Assembly: GCA_018398815.1 (NCBI GenBank)
Contig: CM031604.1
Coordinates: 50,495,305 to 50,559,304, forward strand
Direction: 5' to 3'
Length of the DNA: 64,000 nt
Source: Conus ventricosus
Lineage: Eukaryota; Mollusca; Gastropoda; Neogastropoda; Conidae
Part shown: positions 1 to 13,075 of the stretch, in pieces
Layout of the letters: each line of letters starts with the position of its first letter
Numbering within the stretch: position 1 is the stretch's first letter
The notes under the pieces: model-generated
Told to the model about the DNA's origin: nothing
Seen by the model: only the letters and a program-made list of their open reading frames with translations
The model's database searches: none
Translations under genes and position numbers: made by a program

Positions 1-1
1 G

Positions 2-1429
2 GGGACATCTGAAGAATCGGATTTGAAACCAGTGATGGCGCTTGCAATGCAAGAAGTTGATTCAAAGCAGAAGAGTATCTTCTCCTATCCTGTGAATGTT
101 CCAAATAGTTTACCAGCCTTTGAATCTACTATATGTTCTTCAGACTTGCATAGAAAGTTAGATATTCATGAGACATTTATTAATGTGAAATTTGGAAACA
201 CACATTCTCAGAATTCCAAAGTAACATATCATCAGCAGTCTAGGGATGATCATTTGGATGGTGTCTTCAGACAAGGAATCACACAGTGTCATTTCGGGGA
301 ACAGAGACATTTCCAAGAGGCTATCATTACTGATCACACTCAAATGAAGCAGAATTCCAGGGTGAAACGGTGGAAAGAGCTGAGGGATGCAAGTCTTCAT
401 AGTTTTTCTCAGGTTACTCAGGAAAAAGAAAAAATGTGTAGCAATACACGAAACGGTGGGCAGGACTCAAAGCCAGTCCATAAGGGCCCACACACCCCAC
501 CCGGTCCCTGTCCGGAGGATTCACCAGGACAGCTTTCTCCAGGACTGTTCACATATGCTCAGGACACGTCAGCATCAGTGAATAATGTAAGCTTGGATGG
601 AAGGGAACCATTGGCTGCAACAGTTTCCATGTCCAGTGCAGATTGTTGTGGATTACCAGAGATTTCTGATTTGCCAGCACCAGTCTCGATAAGTCATGGA
701 ATTGATCCCAGAATGACCAGTGACCAGTCTGCATTGTATCCAGACAATTTGTTTTGTGAGAACAGATTATTGAATCAGTCGCAGAGAAGGAAAACTGAAC
801 ATCAGTCTCCCTCAGAACCCAGGGCTGGTGAGAAGAGTGCTCCAACATCCCTTTTCATGAGTGCAAACCAGATACTGAACAGTTGTGCTGCATCTATTGT
901 TGGAGCAGATCTAAAAAGAGATGGGAATGACATGACACACTCCCTTGTTTGTGAGGAACCAGATTCTGCCACTGTTCTGAAAATCATTAACACTGCCAGA
1001 TTGAATGCTGCAGCCAGTCAGGTCCCCAACAGTCAGTCCATGAGTTGTCTCCTGCCATCTTGCTCCTCTGCGTCTTGTAGGCCTTTGCACTCTGTTCCAG
1101 GTGCAGACTTATCTAGATCTTACTCATGGCCAAGGATGCCAGATTCATCTGTGTCTGGTGTGCAGCGTCTTGTTCAGGCAGATGAGCTGCCTATGACCAC
1201 ATGTGGACCAGCGCAACATTTGCAAGTGTCTCTGGCATCTAGTCATCCTGCAGCACAGGGTGAAGTACCTTTTTCAGGTGATATGCAGTGAGTGAGGCCA
1301 GACAGAACATGGACAAGCTGGTGCAGCAGCTTCGTTCATACCTAGCCAACATGGAACAAGCTGGAAATGCTGTGGAAGAGAACAGTGTTGTCCCAGCTCA
1401 GGGATCACCGCCAAGTTGTCATCATCCAG
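2..1429 (+). CDS. Partial upstream exon of a large unrecognised host gene
   Basis: A reading frame is open from the first bases of the window, so the exon begins upstream and the ATG at 23 need not be the true start. It runs to a TGA at 1289-1291. One frame over, 1282-1429 continues as a helix-like stretch (residues such as NMDKLVQQLRSYLANMEQ) and ends at the donor CAG|GTTAGT, so one base is probably missing near 1282-1288. The protein is rich in Ser, Gln, His and Cys, with no membrane segment, signal peptide or catalytic motif that I recognise. The last codon is split after its first base (phase 1). The split codon is completed in frame by the exon starting at 45351, which is the main reason for joining them. 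A weaker donor, CAG|GTGATA at 1278, has the same phase and would avoid the frame break. Function unknown. Confidence 0.72.
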
Positions 1430-2281
1430 GTTAGTGCATCATTTGGTCTGCTTTTTGAACAGACCAGACTTGATTATCATGCTAATATCACATATTAATA
1501 ACAGTTTGCTGCTAAAATATCCTCTTCCTTGCTTTACGTAGCTTGAATGTGACAGGGAGATGAGAGAGATGGCATAGCTAGGGTTTATTCTTTGAGAGCT
1601 TCAGCATTGGTAGTCTACAGAGAGTAATCAGTAGTGGAATGTTACACTTTACAGTACTTGTATGAGGAGGAGGATGCTTTAGAGTTCTGCTTAGAGAAGA
1701 AATGACAGGGCTTTATGCTTTCTTTTATTATGTATCCTGTCATTAAGCAAACCTTAAAGGTAAGACATGTTCAGTTTTAGTCTTGAAAAGTATGATCACC
1801 TCCCACAAAACAATATATGACTAGCAGTTTTAAGATATTGAGCAATGCCTATTAATAGGAAAGTCAGCAGTGTTGGTAATAAGATTTTTTGACCACCTCC
1901 AGATTGAAAACTATTGTTTCTTAGATATTAAATTATGCTCTTAAATGTAGAAGAAGAAAAAAGAATAAGGCCTTTCCAGTGTATAGAAAGAGTTTCTTTA
2001 TGTTAAAAGAATGAAAAAGTTCTGGTGTTCCAAAGTACCCACATATTACAGAAGTCATTTTGAGAAAAGGATTTTAAAAGTTTTGGCCCAGTTACATGAT
2101 ATCAATGATAATTATTTTGTTAAACTTGGGCGAAAGATCTGACGTAATACGTGTCAAACTCTCACTTTTCAGCAAAAGGTTTCAATGAATTATGAAATGT
2201 CAGGTAATATAGTTTACTGAGAGATAGAGAGATAGTGTGTGGTTGTGATTGTGTGCGCATGCGCGCATTTGTAACAAAGAA

Positions 2282-5200
2282 CACTCTGGGGGTTGCGACC
2301 TTGTCGTGGTCAGAGGGCTTGCGCGGTCCAGTGATCCCTTAGGCTTTGCTGGCGGGGGCATCAATACTTGAGATAGGCTGGTTTTTTCAAACTGCTTCAG
2401 TTCTAGGTCCGAGAAGCTAAGATGCTGTCTGGCCTAAGCGTAACGTGGTAAGGAGTTGATGCCCCTGGTAGGGCTTCCCATGTCAGATAGGCTAAGGGTG
2501 AGGATCCTGACTAAGAGTAACCCGCCTTTCTCCTTTTCTTGTTTTCTGCCTTTCTTGTTTGGCCCTTTTCTATCTTCGTCTCCCCTTCAAGTCTTCTTTT
2601 CCACACTCCTTTTCTCTCTGTGGTCTCCTTAAGATCCGCCGCGTTTGCCGTGCTGTGCGACCTGTGTCGGAGGGGGATGAGATCCTGGTGATTGAGAGGG
2701 CCAGCGCTCTCAACACATCACTTTGGCTCGGACCTCTCCTAGACAGGGAGTACACTTTGGCCCGAGTGTTCTAATCGGCTCCCCTTCTTGGGGCTGGGTC
2801 AAGACGGGCAGTTCCCCTGCTGGCCATGTGAACCCCTGCAGTGCTCAGCTCTCTGTTCCCGGGAGTTGAACATGATCAGGGGGGATAGGGTTGGTGGTTT
2901 CTGTTTGTCGTATATCTCTCCCAAAGCCTGGAAGGGGTCAAGACATTGGTTTCTTGGCCCTGGCCCCTTAGTTGGACTCCAAGGGCCCCAGGTGGGTAAG
3001 GGAGTGATGAAACATAATAAAATAAATATGAGCTTTTTCAAAAAACCTCCCCCCCCCTCCCCCCCCAAAGAAGAAAAGGAAGGCAGCATCCCTATTCATG
3101 GGGATCTTTATTCTGACAGTTGGATTCCCGTATACAGAGGTTAGACAGAGGACAGGTTTTGGGGCTTCATGGCTGTTGTATGGAGAGGGACGGAAGCAGG
3201 AAAGACCCCTTTCTGCTCTGAGCCCTTTTGCTATTCCAGAAGGGCTTTCAAGGTCTAGCTAGGTGACCCTCAATCCATCAAAAGATGCGGAATGGCTCAT
3301 TCTGATCGCATTGTAGCTCAAACTAGAAACAATCTGAACTAGCTGCTGAGGGCAACAAAGATGCGTGGACAGGGAGATCTGGGTAAACCTCCCACCTAAT
3401 AACAGTTGAATTTCGTCGAAGGGAGTGATTCGCTGCCAGTAGATTTAAACAGTGTCTCAGTATGGCAGAGATCAAAACGGAGGAGCGATGTGTTTGCTGC
3501 TTAATTCGGCAAGATGAGGCGAACCGTAGGAGCTTAGTATTGTAGCTGGCTGTCCCAGGGTGTATGACGGAGGTGCGCTAGGGTTGACGGTAAAGAAAGG
3601 AGCAGCAGAAGAGTGGCCACCAACACCCTCTTTATGACATTCTGCAACCCTGTGCTGCTCCGGTCATCAAAGTCGGCTACCGAAATGTACCCGGGTTCTC
3701 GTTTATATGTTCCGTCCCCGTTGTGAGGTGCTTCAGATGCCAGAAGTTTTGGGCATGTCAGAGACCGTTGGTCTGGGCAGGAGTTGTGTTGCGGTGTTTG
3801 CTGCAAGGCAGCCCATGATGGGCCGTGTTAAAGATCCGGCACTTGTGCGAACTCTGCGGTTGGAGGAACCCATCCCTCCTCTTCAAGGAAACTGTCCTTC
3901 TTTGGATTCAGGAATCCGCAACAATACTAAAGAGTTAAAAACAGAAAAGATCTCCTTTTTTGAGGCACACGCGCTCAAACAGGTTGTGGGCACAGTCTGA
4001 CGCCAACAAGCTTCCTCTTATGTCTTCGGCCGTAATGACGGTTCCCACTGTTCCTACTACTCGGTCTGTCTGCTGCCTGACTGATGACTTCAGTTTTCAA
4101 AGACCTATTGCAAGGTAAGAATTGTCAAACTCTGGTGGAAGCAGGGTCCACCACCTTCTCCAACCCAAAGTGACTGCCTCTTTGGTGGAGGCAAAAAATC
4201 CACCCACCCACTCTAGACTGACCCAGCAGTCTGACAAACAATCTGCTGTGGGCAGATTAAAAAAACCAGCAATTCCCGCCATTCGAAACTCCACTCTGTC
4301 CAAGTGACCGTGCGGGCAAGGGGTTCCAATCCAGTGTGGAGATGGTGGAGATGAGGAAGAAAACACTCCTCCGTCTCTAATTCAGATCTTTCTTCACCTG
4401 TTGTGCAAGTCTGCCAGAAGGTACTGATGACCAACACAGTCAGTAAAACTAAGCAATAATCTATTTTTTTTTTAACCCACCTTAGAAGCGGTTGTTTGCT
4501 GATGGTAGGAGTGACTGATCTCTCTCTCCTTTTCGCATTTTGTGCCCTATGGATTAGTACAGTATTCCATTGGAATATCCATGTGGAATATAATTCCAAC
4601 TTTGAGTGAGCTGCAGCTTCTGTTGTCAATTATAAAACCTTCCGTCGTGCTCTTCAGGATAACTCTATTTCAAAGCCAGAGAAGGACCTTCACTGCTCTC
4701 TGGCCTTTAATATTCTTTCAAATACCTGCACATACCATCACGTTGGGATCCTGTCGGGCGGTTTGTTGCCCTTTCATGACACAAAAACTCTGCTGTATTA
4801 GTCGTCGCCTCTGTTCTACCTCCCTTCAGGCTGTAGCAGGCTAGAGTCACTCTCCAATAAGTCTGTGACAATCTGTTCTCTTTATGTTACCTGCCTTCTG
4901 TCAGGTATTTGGTCGTCCGGACCTGTCAGTCTGATAGAAGAGAAACTCCTCGACCTTTTTTTGTGGTTGGAGTGACTTTAACGGTCTCAATTCCTGCTTT
5001 GGGGTTGTTGTCAGTAGTCATCCAGAGGTTTGCTAATTGAGGATGTCCTTGCGGATTTGTGGATTTGTGTTGTTATGAACGACGGATTCTGCAACTTACC
5101 TCCACTCTTCCCACAGGTCACTTTCGTGTGTTGAGATTTGTCGGGTTATGTGACCCCTCGCTGGTCCTGGACTTATGAGTGGTTGTCCATGACTGATCTG

Positions 5201-8059
5201 GCATCGGATTTGGCATTTTACCTGCTCCTTCTACAACCCGTCATAATGATGACACGTCTCTGTTACCTCAACATCTAAATTATAAGAAAGACTCAAACTG
5301 GGATTATTTGCAGCCACTATTTCTAAGGAATTCCAGTGACAACTGATTTTCGTCACAGTCCGGACCCGCTTGAAATCTCTGACTAACACTGTGATCAATG
5401 TGCTAAAGCTGTTTCCAAGTGTTTCCGATAAACTTCATAATGCCAAAAACTCCCTGGTTTGATTTCAGTACTGCCAACACATTTCTTAATGTTCGAAAAA
5501 CAGGGCTCAGCGGTCGGGTTATACCAACGACCTTCGGTCCAAACGCTTCGAGCCATCAGAAACTCAGTGCTAAATCGAGGACACACTTTTTTAAAATATA
5601 AGAGTGTAAACGTCGGTCCTGGAGAAGCTTCTGCTACTTGGTTGACATCGAAAACTTCCAAGAAAAAATGTGTGGAATCATATTAAGAAAATCCAAAGGG
5701 ACGCAACACCTCTATCCCAATGTGAACCATCTAAAGTTTTCGGACTTCTTTAATTAACAGCCGAGAAAAAAAGCAGTTAGTTGTAATCTGCGGCTTCAAC
5801 CATTGAAATGATTCCTCCTCTTCTAACAAAATCAGCCACTTTTGTCAAGAAAACCAAAGCCCTTAAAGAAAAAATCACACTGCAACTTTTCGTCAGACAA
5901 AGGGGAAGACTACATCTTCCTTTCACTGTTTATTAAACGAATGAGAATCTGCCTTACTTACTTGCATAGCTGGGTGAATACTTTTTTCCTTCCAGGTATC
6001 AGATGAATCCTATTATCAACTGTTGAAAACATCTTCCGCAAGAGGGTTCTGAAACATACTGCTTCAGGTATACAAACCATTGTTGTGCGACCTATCAGGT
6101 TGCTTTCACCTCTTGCTCGCGAAAAAGCCTATTATTCCCATCCCAAACGCCTGGAAATAGATCTTTCTAATCCATCGAAACTACCGTCCCATAGCTTTGA
6201 ACAGCTGTGTGTCTGTTAAATTGATGGAGAAAATGGTCAATGTTTCCTAGGCTCATGTGGGAAACTGGAACACGATGGCCTTTTGGGCGAAAGAACGTGT
6301 GTTTTCCGCAAACATCGGAATACAGTTGACCATTTGATTCATCTGTATCTAACTTCGGAACGCCTTTTTTGAACAAGGACAGCAGATGCAGTGGCAAAAT
6401 TTTCTTTGACTAGGAGAAGGCTACGATACACCTGGAAGTCCGGGGATACTTCACGTCTGCATGATCTGGTGATTTCGAGGTCATCTTCCGCTTTTCATGT
6501 CAAATTTTTTTGGCCAGTACGACAGTATTTCAGGGGTCCGGGTTGGCACCACTCTCTCTGTTGTCACGAGCAGGAGTTGAGGTGTTCCACAGGGGAGCAT
6601 ACTTTGTCTCCATGCCCTCTTTAGCATCAAGGATTAACAAAATTGTGTGAAATCAGTTCAGCGGGGTTCAGGATGCTCTTGTTTGTGGATGATTTCGCCT
6701 GTTTACGTCAATGGAAGCCTGTACCCGTTGTCCAGCGCAGGCCTCCTGCTTGCGGGATAAAATCTATCAGGGCGCAGAGATGAAACGTTTTTCACCTTTT
6801 CTGCTTCAAAAACAAAGTGTATTCACTTCCATAATTTCCGTAGTTTTTTCCAGTATCCTGAACTTCAAGTAGGGACGGAAATCGCTTCCCATTCCAGTCT
6901 GTCAAAGAGGCAAATTTTTAGGGGTTATTTTTTTCATGAAACTTAACTTTCTCAGCTCACATCTCAACAAAACCTCAAAAACTGCGTTGCCAGAAAAGCA
7001 ATGTATATTCTGCGGGTTCGTAGCGACACCGTTCTGGGGCGCTGATAAGGAAAAATCTTTGCTGCACCTCTTACAGAGCCTTGGTCCGTACCAAACTGGG
7101 GTAACTTCTCGGTTGTGCTGTGTTTACGGCTCCTCCGCAAGATCGTCTTACCCTCAAACTCTTGGACCCTATCCACCATCAAGGGCTTCGTCTCTGGTCT
7201 TGGAGGTTCCGCACCACCCTTTCTTACAGACCTGATCCGCAGAGGCAGGTGAACCTTCACTGTCCAACCGCTAGGCTGAGATACTGTCTTTGATTTATTA
7301 CATTACGACCGTTTCTCAGAACCAGATAACCCTGCCTATCACTGTGTCTTTGACCCTCCGTTCCGAAAAAGTAAAGTTTGAAAACAACCCGAAAGTATTC
7401 AGCCGTTTGGTCTTCGTAATGCGGACCTCACGTGCGGAATTTTGCAGGTTAGACATAGGAGTTGATGGTGCCGATTTTTCCAAGTTTCCGGATCAACCTC
7501 CGTGGACCTTTTTTCACACCAGAGATTCGTTTTGATCTTTGCAGCTATTTCGGCAAAGAGTCTACAGCTCTCTGGCGTACAAGGCATATTGTTATAGCTG
7601 ACCTCTGTTCCAAATTCCCATGCTATCAAAAAGGTTTCATTGAAGGTTACAAGTTTGGCGATGGAGTGGCTGTGCAGCGATCTGCCCTACTGGGGTTCCT
7701 TCTCAGATACTGTTGGAACATATACATTCAGTGCTTTGTCTATTTACGCTGACCGAACTTTACTGCTTGGTTCTGGCTTTGAAGATAATCTCAAGTCTTC
7801 GTAAGAGCGACTTTCTGGTTCTGTCGGATTCATGTCAGCTTTGGAGGCTCCATAGCTGACCGCAACCTTCAGGCATCCAGAACTTTTACATTTTTTTGAA
7901 CCTTTTGTAGCACCGTTGGTAAGCGGACGGTTACTAATTACTCTTGTTGGGTTCCTGGTCATGTGGCATCGGTGGGGATAACGAAATGGTTCGATCGTTT
8001 TAGCCACGAGCGCCACAAGAGAGAAACGTCACAACATTTATATCCCCTGCTCAGATGTG
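2282..8059 (+). mobile_element. LINE-1f copy A, 5' part (full-length I-group-like LINE, interrupted by copies B and C)
   Basis: The element begins with the family's 5' motif (GGGGGTTGCGACCTTGTCG) right after the TSD TGTAACAAAGAA at 2270-2281. The matching duplicate lies at 15925-15936, after the 3' part of the same copy. In order it carries a 5' UTR (to about 3000), ORF1 with CCHC knuckles (about 3010-4320), an endonuclease start near 4549, RT remains (about 5930-6900) and RNase H remains (about 7640-8040). It stops within the RNase H/C-terminal region at GCTCAGATGTG (8049-8059), where B and C were inserted. From about 3100 on it is riddled with single-base insertions relative to copies B, E and H, so no long frame survives. 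Confidence 0.9.
2284..2352 (+). ncRNA. Candidate structured RNA at the 5' end of LINE-1f copy A
   Basis: CTCTG at 2284-2288 can pair with CAGAG at 2311-2315. They enclose a small hairpin, ACC/GGT with the 7-base loop TTGTCGT. A further hairpin pairs CCAG (2328-2331) with CTGG (2349-2352). In copy E the same positions are CTCCG/CGGAG and TCAG/CTGA, so two base pairs change on both sides. The layout resembles P1, P3-L3 and P4 of HDV-like ribozymes found at LINE 5' ends, but I cannot find a P2 partner strand. Confidence 0.35.
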
Positions 8060-8805
8060 CCCTCCGGCGAGGGTATTTGGTTGCGATCCTTGTCGTCGGT
8101 CGGAGGGCTTGCAGCTGGGTCCAGTGATCCCTTAGGCCTTTGTGGCGGGGGCATCAATCCTTGGGAGAGATAGGTCTGGGTTTTTCTTTTTCACACTGCT
8201 TGTAGGCCTGATGAGGTGAAGATGCTGTATGGCCTAAGCGAATACGTGGTAAGAAGTTGATGCCACTGGTAGGGTTCCCATGTTCAGATTAGGCTAAGGG
8301 TGAGGATCCTGAATATTAAGAGTAACCCGCCTTTCTCCTTTTCTTGTTTTCTGCCTTCCTTAATTGGCCCTTTTCTATCTTCGTCTCCCCTTCAAGTCTT
8401 CTTTTACACACTCCTTTTCTCTCTGTGGTCTCCTTAAGATCCGCCGCGTTTGCCGTGCGGTGCGACCTGTGTCGGTGGGGAATGAGATCCTGGTGGTTGA
8501 GAGAGCCAGCGCTCTCAACACATCACTTTGGCTCGGACTCTCTTAGACAGGGAGTACACTTTGGCCCGGGTGTACTAATCGGCTCCCCTTCTTGGGGCTG
8601 GGTCAAGACAGGCAGTCCCCTGCTGGCCATGTGAACCCTGCAGTGCTCAGCTCTCTGTCCCCGGGAGTTGAGCATGATCAGGGGGGATAGGGTTGGTGGT
8701 TTTCTGTTTGTCGTATATCTCTCCCGAAGCCTGGAAGGGGTCAAGACATTGGTTTCTTGGCCCTGGCCCCTTAGTTGGACTCCAAGGTGGGTGGGTAAGG
8801 GAGGG

Positions 8806-10090
8806 ATGAATTACAATAAACTAAATATGGCTTCTTTAAAAATATCCCCCCAAAAGGAAGAGGAAGGCAGCATCCCTGTTTCAGGGGATTTCAAAGGTGA
8901 CAGTGATTCAGATACTGAGGTACGACAAAGGACAGGATTCTGGGCTTCCTGGTCGTAATGGAAGGGACGGAGCAGGAAAGACCCTTTCAGCTCTGAGCCC
9001 TTTTGCTATCCAGAAGGGCTTTCAGGGTTTAGCAGGTGACCCTCAATCATCAAAAGATTGCGAAAATGGCTCATTCCTCATTCAATGTAGAACAAAAAAA
9101 CAGTCTGAACAGCTGCTGAAGGCAACGAAACTTGTGGACAGGGAGATCAAGGTAACTCCCCACAAACAGTTAATTCATCGAAAGGCGTGATTCGCTGCGG
9201 GATTTATCTGGTGTCACAGAGGCAGAGAATCAAATCGGAGCTGATGTCCCAGGGTGTGACGGAGGTGCGCAGGGGTGACAGTAAAGAAGGGTGCAGAAGA
9301 GTGGCCACCAACACCCTCTTTCTGACATTCTGCAACCTGTGCTGCCTCCGGTCATCAAAGTCGGCTACCTGAATGTTCGGGTTCAGCTGTATGTGCCGTC
9401 CCCGTTGAGGTGCTTTAGGTGCCAGAGGTTGGCCATGTCAGGGACCGCTGTTCTGGGCAGGAGGTGTGTGGTATTTGCTGCAAGGCAACCATGATGGGCC
9501 GTGCAAAGATCCGGCACATTGTGCTAACTGCGGTGGCGACCATCCCTCCTCTTCACGAAAACTGTCTCTTTGGATTCAAGAATCTGCTATCCAACGTGTC
9601 AAAACGGAAAGATCTCCTTTTTTGAAGCCGAAACAGGTTGTGGGCAGTCAGACGCCGACCAGCTTCTTCCTATGCTTCGGCTGTAAAGAAAATTCCCACA
9701 GTTTCTACTAGGTCAGTCTGCTGCCAGACTGATGAATTCATGTTTTCAAAGACATTGCAAGTAAGATCTGTCAGTTCTGGTGGTAGCAGGTCCACCACCT
9801 TCCAACCCAAAATGAATGCCCCTGGTGGAGGCAAAAAATCCGCCACCCCTCAGACTGCCCAGCCAGTCTACAACATCTGCTGCTGGGCAGATTAAAAAGC
9901 CAGCACCCCAACCTCGAACTCCTCAGTCCAGTGCCCGTGCAGGCAAGGGAGTTCAACCCAGTGTGGAGATGGTGGAGATGAGAAAGAAACCTCCACCATC
10001 TCCCAAATCCAGACCTTCTTCGCCTGTTGGCAAGTCTGCCAGCAGGTCTGTAGACCAACACACTCCAGTGAAGCTGAATAACAAATTCGC
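8806..10090 (+). pseudogene. LINE-1f copy B ORF1, gag-like zinc-knuckle protein, broken
   Basis: ORF1 of I-group LINEs encodes an RNA-binding protein that packages the element RNA. Here it starts MNYNKLNM at 8806, followed by an acidic DSDSD stretch and a conserved block around 8990-9200. Three zinc knuckles follow: CFRC...H...C (about 9413-9455), CGIC...H...C (about 9470-9505) and CANC...H...C (about 9520-9560). The knuckles lie in different frames because of one-base indels, so this copy cannot give an intact protein. The sequence runs into ORF2 remnants at about 10090, through the deletion that removed the endonuclease. Confidence 0.8.
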
Positions 10091-12865
10091 TCAGCGTCAG
10101 GTTGTACCAACGACCCTTCGGGTCCCAACGCTCGAGCCCATCAAAAACTCCGTGCTAAATTAGACACACTTTTAAAATCAGTAAACGTCGGTCCTGGAGA
10201 AGCTTCTGCTCCAGGCTGACATCAAAAACTTCCAAAGAAAAAGTGTGGAACATCATTAAGAAAATCAAAGGGAAGAACACCTGTCCCACTGTGAACCATC
10301 TCAAGTTTTCTGACTCTTTAATAACAGACAAAAAAAGCAGTTGCTAATCTGCTGGCTTCAACCATTGAAAACAATTCCTCCTCTTCTAACAAAACGGCCA
10401 CTTTGTCCAAAAACAAAGCCCTAAAAGAAAAATCACCCTGCAACTTTTCGTCCGACAACATGGAAGACTACAATCTTCCTTTCACGTTAAACGAGCTGAA
10501 ATCTGCCTTACTTTCTTGCAGCGATTCCTCTCCAGGTATAGATGACATTCATTATCAACTATTGAAACATCTTCCGCAAGAAGGTCTGAACATCCTGTTA
10601 CAGGTATACAACCACGTGTGGACTACTGGTTGCTTTCCACCCTCTTGGCGGAAAGCCCTCATTATTCCCATCCCCAAACCTGGAAAAGTTCTTTCTAATC
10701 CATCTAACTACCGTCCCATAGCTTTGACCAGCTGTGTCTGTAAATTGATGGAAAAAATGGTCAATGCTAGGCTCATGTGGAAACTCGAAACCGATGGCCT
10801 TTTGGCGAAGAACAGTGTGGTTTCCGCAAACATCGTAGTACAGTTGACCATTTGATTCGTCTGGAATCTACACTTAGGAACGCTTTTTTAAACAGACAGC
10901 ATGCAGTGGCAATTTTCTTCGACTTGGAGAAGGCCTACGATACCACCTGGAAGTCGGGGATACTTCATGATCTCCACGATCTGGGTTTTCGAGGTCATCT
11001 TCCGCTTTTTATTCAAAATTTTTTGGCAGAACGACAGTTTCAGGTCCGGGTTGGCACCACTCTCTCTGATGTCCACGAGCAGGAGTTGGGTGTTCCCCAG
11101 GGGAGCATACTGTCTCCTGCCCTCTTTAGTATTAAAATCAACAACATTGTGAAATCAGTTCAGCAGGGTTCAGACTGCTCATTGTTTGTGGATGATTTTG
11201 CTGTCTACGCAACTGGAAGCCTGTACCCGAGTGTCCAGCGCAGGCTCCAGCTTTGCGTAGATAAAATCCATCGATGGGCGGATGAAAACGGTTTCACCTT
11301 TTCTCCAACAAAGACGCAATGTATTCACTTCCATAATTTCCGTCAGTTTTCCCAGATCCGGAACTTCAAGTAGGGAAATCTCCCATTCCAGCTGTTAAAG
11401 AGGCCAAATTTCTGGGAGTCATTTTTGACCAAAAACTTAACTTTCTCAGCCATATTAAAAACCTCAAAACTGCTTGCCAAAAGGCACTGAATATTCTGCG
11501 GGTCGTAGCACACACCAACTGGGGCGCTGATAAAAAAAACTTTGTTGCACCTCTACAGAGCCCTGGTCCGTTCCAAACTGGACTACGGTTGTGCTGTGTA
11601 CGGCTCCGCAAGATCACTTACCTCAAACTCTTGGACCCTATCCACCATCAAGGGCTTCGTCTCTGTCTTGGAGCGTTCCGCACCACCCCTGTGTACAGCC
11701 TGTACGCAGAGGCAGGTGAACCTTCACTGTCCAACCGCAGGCTGAAACTGTCTTTGAATTATTACATCCGACTGTTCTCAGAACCGCAGAATCCTGCCTA
11801 TGACTGTGTTTTTGACCCTCCGTTCCAAAGAAAGTTTGAAAACAACCCGAATGTATTCCGCCGTTTGGGCTTCGTATGCAGCTCACGTGCGGAATGCAGG
11901 AATAGCCCTGGGAGTAGTTTCCGATTTTTCCAAGTTTCCGGATCAACCTCCATGGACCTTTTTCACACCAGAGATTCGTTTTGATCTCGCAGCTTTCCGT
12001 AAGGAGTCTACCAGCTCTCTGGCGTACAAGGCTTTGTATGCCGAGCTCTGTTCCAAATTCCCATCCTATCAAAAAGTTTTCACTGACGGTTCCAAGTCTG
12101 AGGATGGAGTGGCCTGTGCAGCCTACTGCCCTGGGGCTCCTTCTCAGATATTGTTGGAACATATACATTCAGATGCTTCTGTCTATTCTGCTGAACTTAC
12201 TGCTCTAGTACTGGCTTTGAAGATAATCTCCCATTCTTCGAGGAGGGACTTTCTGGTTCTGTCGGATTCGCTGTCAGCTTTGGAGGCCATAGCTGGCCGC
12301 AACCTTCAGCATCCAGAACTTTTACTTTTTTTTGAACTTTTTAGCAAGTTGAAGGCGGACGGTTACAACATTACTCTTGCTTGGGTTCCTGGCCATGTTG
12401 GCATCGGCGGGAACGAAATGGTTGATCGTTTAGCCAAGAACGCCACAAGAGAGAAACTGTCCAACACTTATATCCCCTGCTCAGATGTGAAACCCAAAAT
12501 TAACGATTATGTGGAGAGACCTCTGGCAGGAGGATTGGAACACACAGACGAATAACAAACTCTTTCAGATCCGTCCAAACCTTAAAGACTTCCACCCATC
12601 TACGTCGGGTGGTCGTAAAGAGGAAACGGTTCTGTGCCGGCTGCACACCGGCCATTCGTATTTTACCCATTCTTACCTTTTAAAGAGTGAAGAAGCTCCG
12701 TGGTGCATTCCATGTCATGCACCACTCACAATGAAACATGTTCTTTTAGAGTGTTGGGACTTGCACGATGTGAGACACAAACATTTTACAGCGGAGTCCA
12801 TGAAGATCCTGTTCAGGGATGTCCCGCCTGACGTGATCCTTGGGTTTTTGAGGGGAAATTAACAT
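10090..12865 (+). pseudogene. LINE-1f copy B ORF2 remnant: reverse transcriptase, RNase H and C-terminal CCHC
   Basis: The RT fingers and palm span about 10400-11370. Visible motifs are GIDDIHYQLL, IPKPGK, FFDLEKAYD, GVPQGSILSPALF and the catalytic FVDD in place of YADD. RNase H follows at about 12060-12470 with TDGS, AEL, SDS and a GHVGIGGNEMVD box, so all four expected acidic residues (D, E, D, D) are present. Near 12695-12755 lies a C-x2-C-x7-H-x4-C motif typical of I/R1-type LINE C-termini. The endonuclease is missing and the frame changes several times. The order RT then RNase H, together with the ORF1 knuckles, is why I place the family in the I group. Confidence 0.85.
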
Positions 12866-13075
12866 TTTTCATCTGATTTGAGATTTTACGGAAGAAGGAT
12901 TTTTAACAAAGTTTCTGGTTCGTTTGTAGACGATGTCATTTAACGAGATGTGTGAAAGTTTTTTTTTTTTTTTTTTTTTTTTTAAATGACTGGTGAGTTG
13001 ATTTTAACGTGGTGACAGCCCTGATGTGGCCCTCTGCGGTCGGCTGGGCTATAAGCAACATTATCTTATCTTATC

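Larger units (their letters stand above)
8060..13075 (+). mobile_element. LINE-1f copy B (5'-complete, internal endonuclease deletion)
   Basis: The copy starts with CCCTCCGGCGAGGG directly after GCTCAGATGTG (8049-8059) and ends with three TTATC units at 13061-13075. It has the complete 5' UTR, ORF1 from ATG 8806, RT, RNase H and the 3' UTR with a run of 25 T at 12959-12983. Compared with copy E it lacks roughly 1 kb: near 10090 the end of ORF1 passes straight into sequence that follows the endonuclease in E. There is no TSD between its end and copy C. The shared duplication lies beyond C at 15326-15336, which suggests that B and C were inserted as one unit. Confidence 0.9.

Noticed and set aside
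2559..3144. Short frames in the LINE-1f 5' UTR (for example the one starting MALFYLRLPFKSSF)
   Set aside because: They recur in other copies only because the DNA is repeated. They lack a consistent length or domain and precede the ORF1 ATG.
8190..8275. Hammerhead ribozyme in the LINE-1f 5' UTR (CTGATGAG ... GCGAA in copy B)
   Set aside because: No stem II can be drawn between the two core boxes, and copy E has CTGAGAGG in place of CTGATGAG, so the match is chance or noise.
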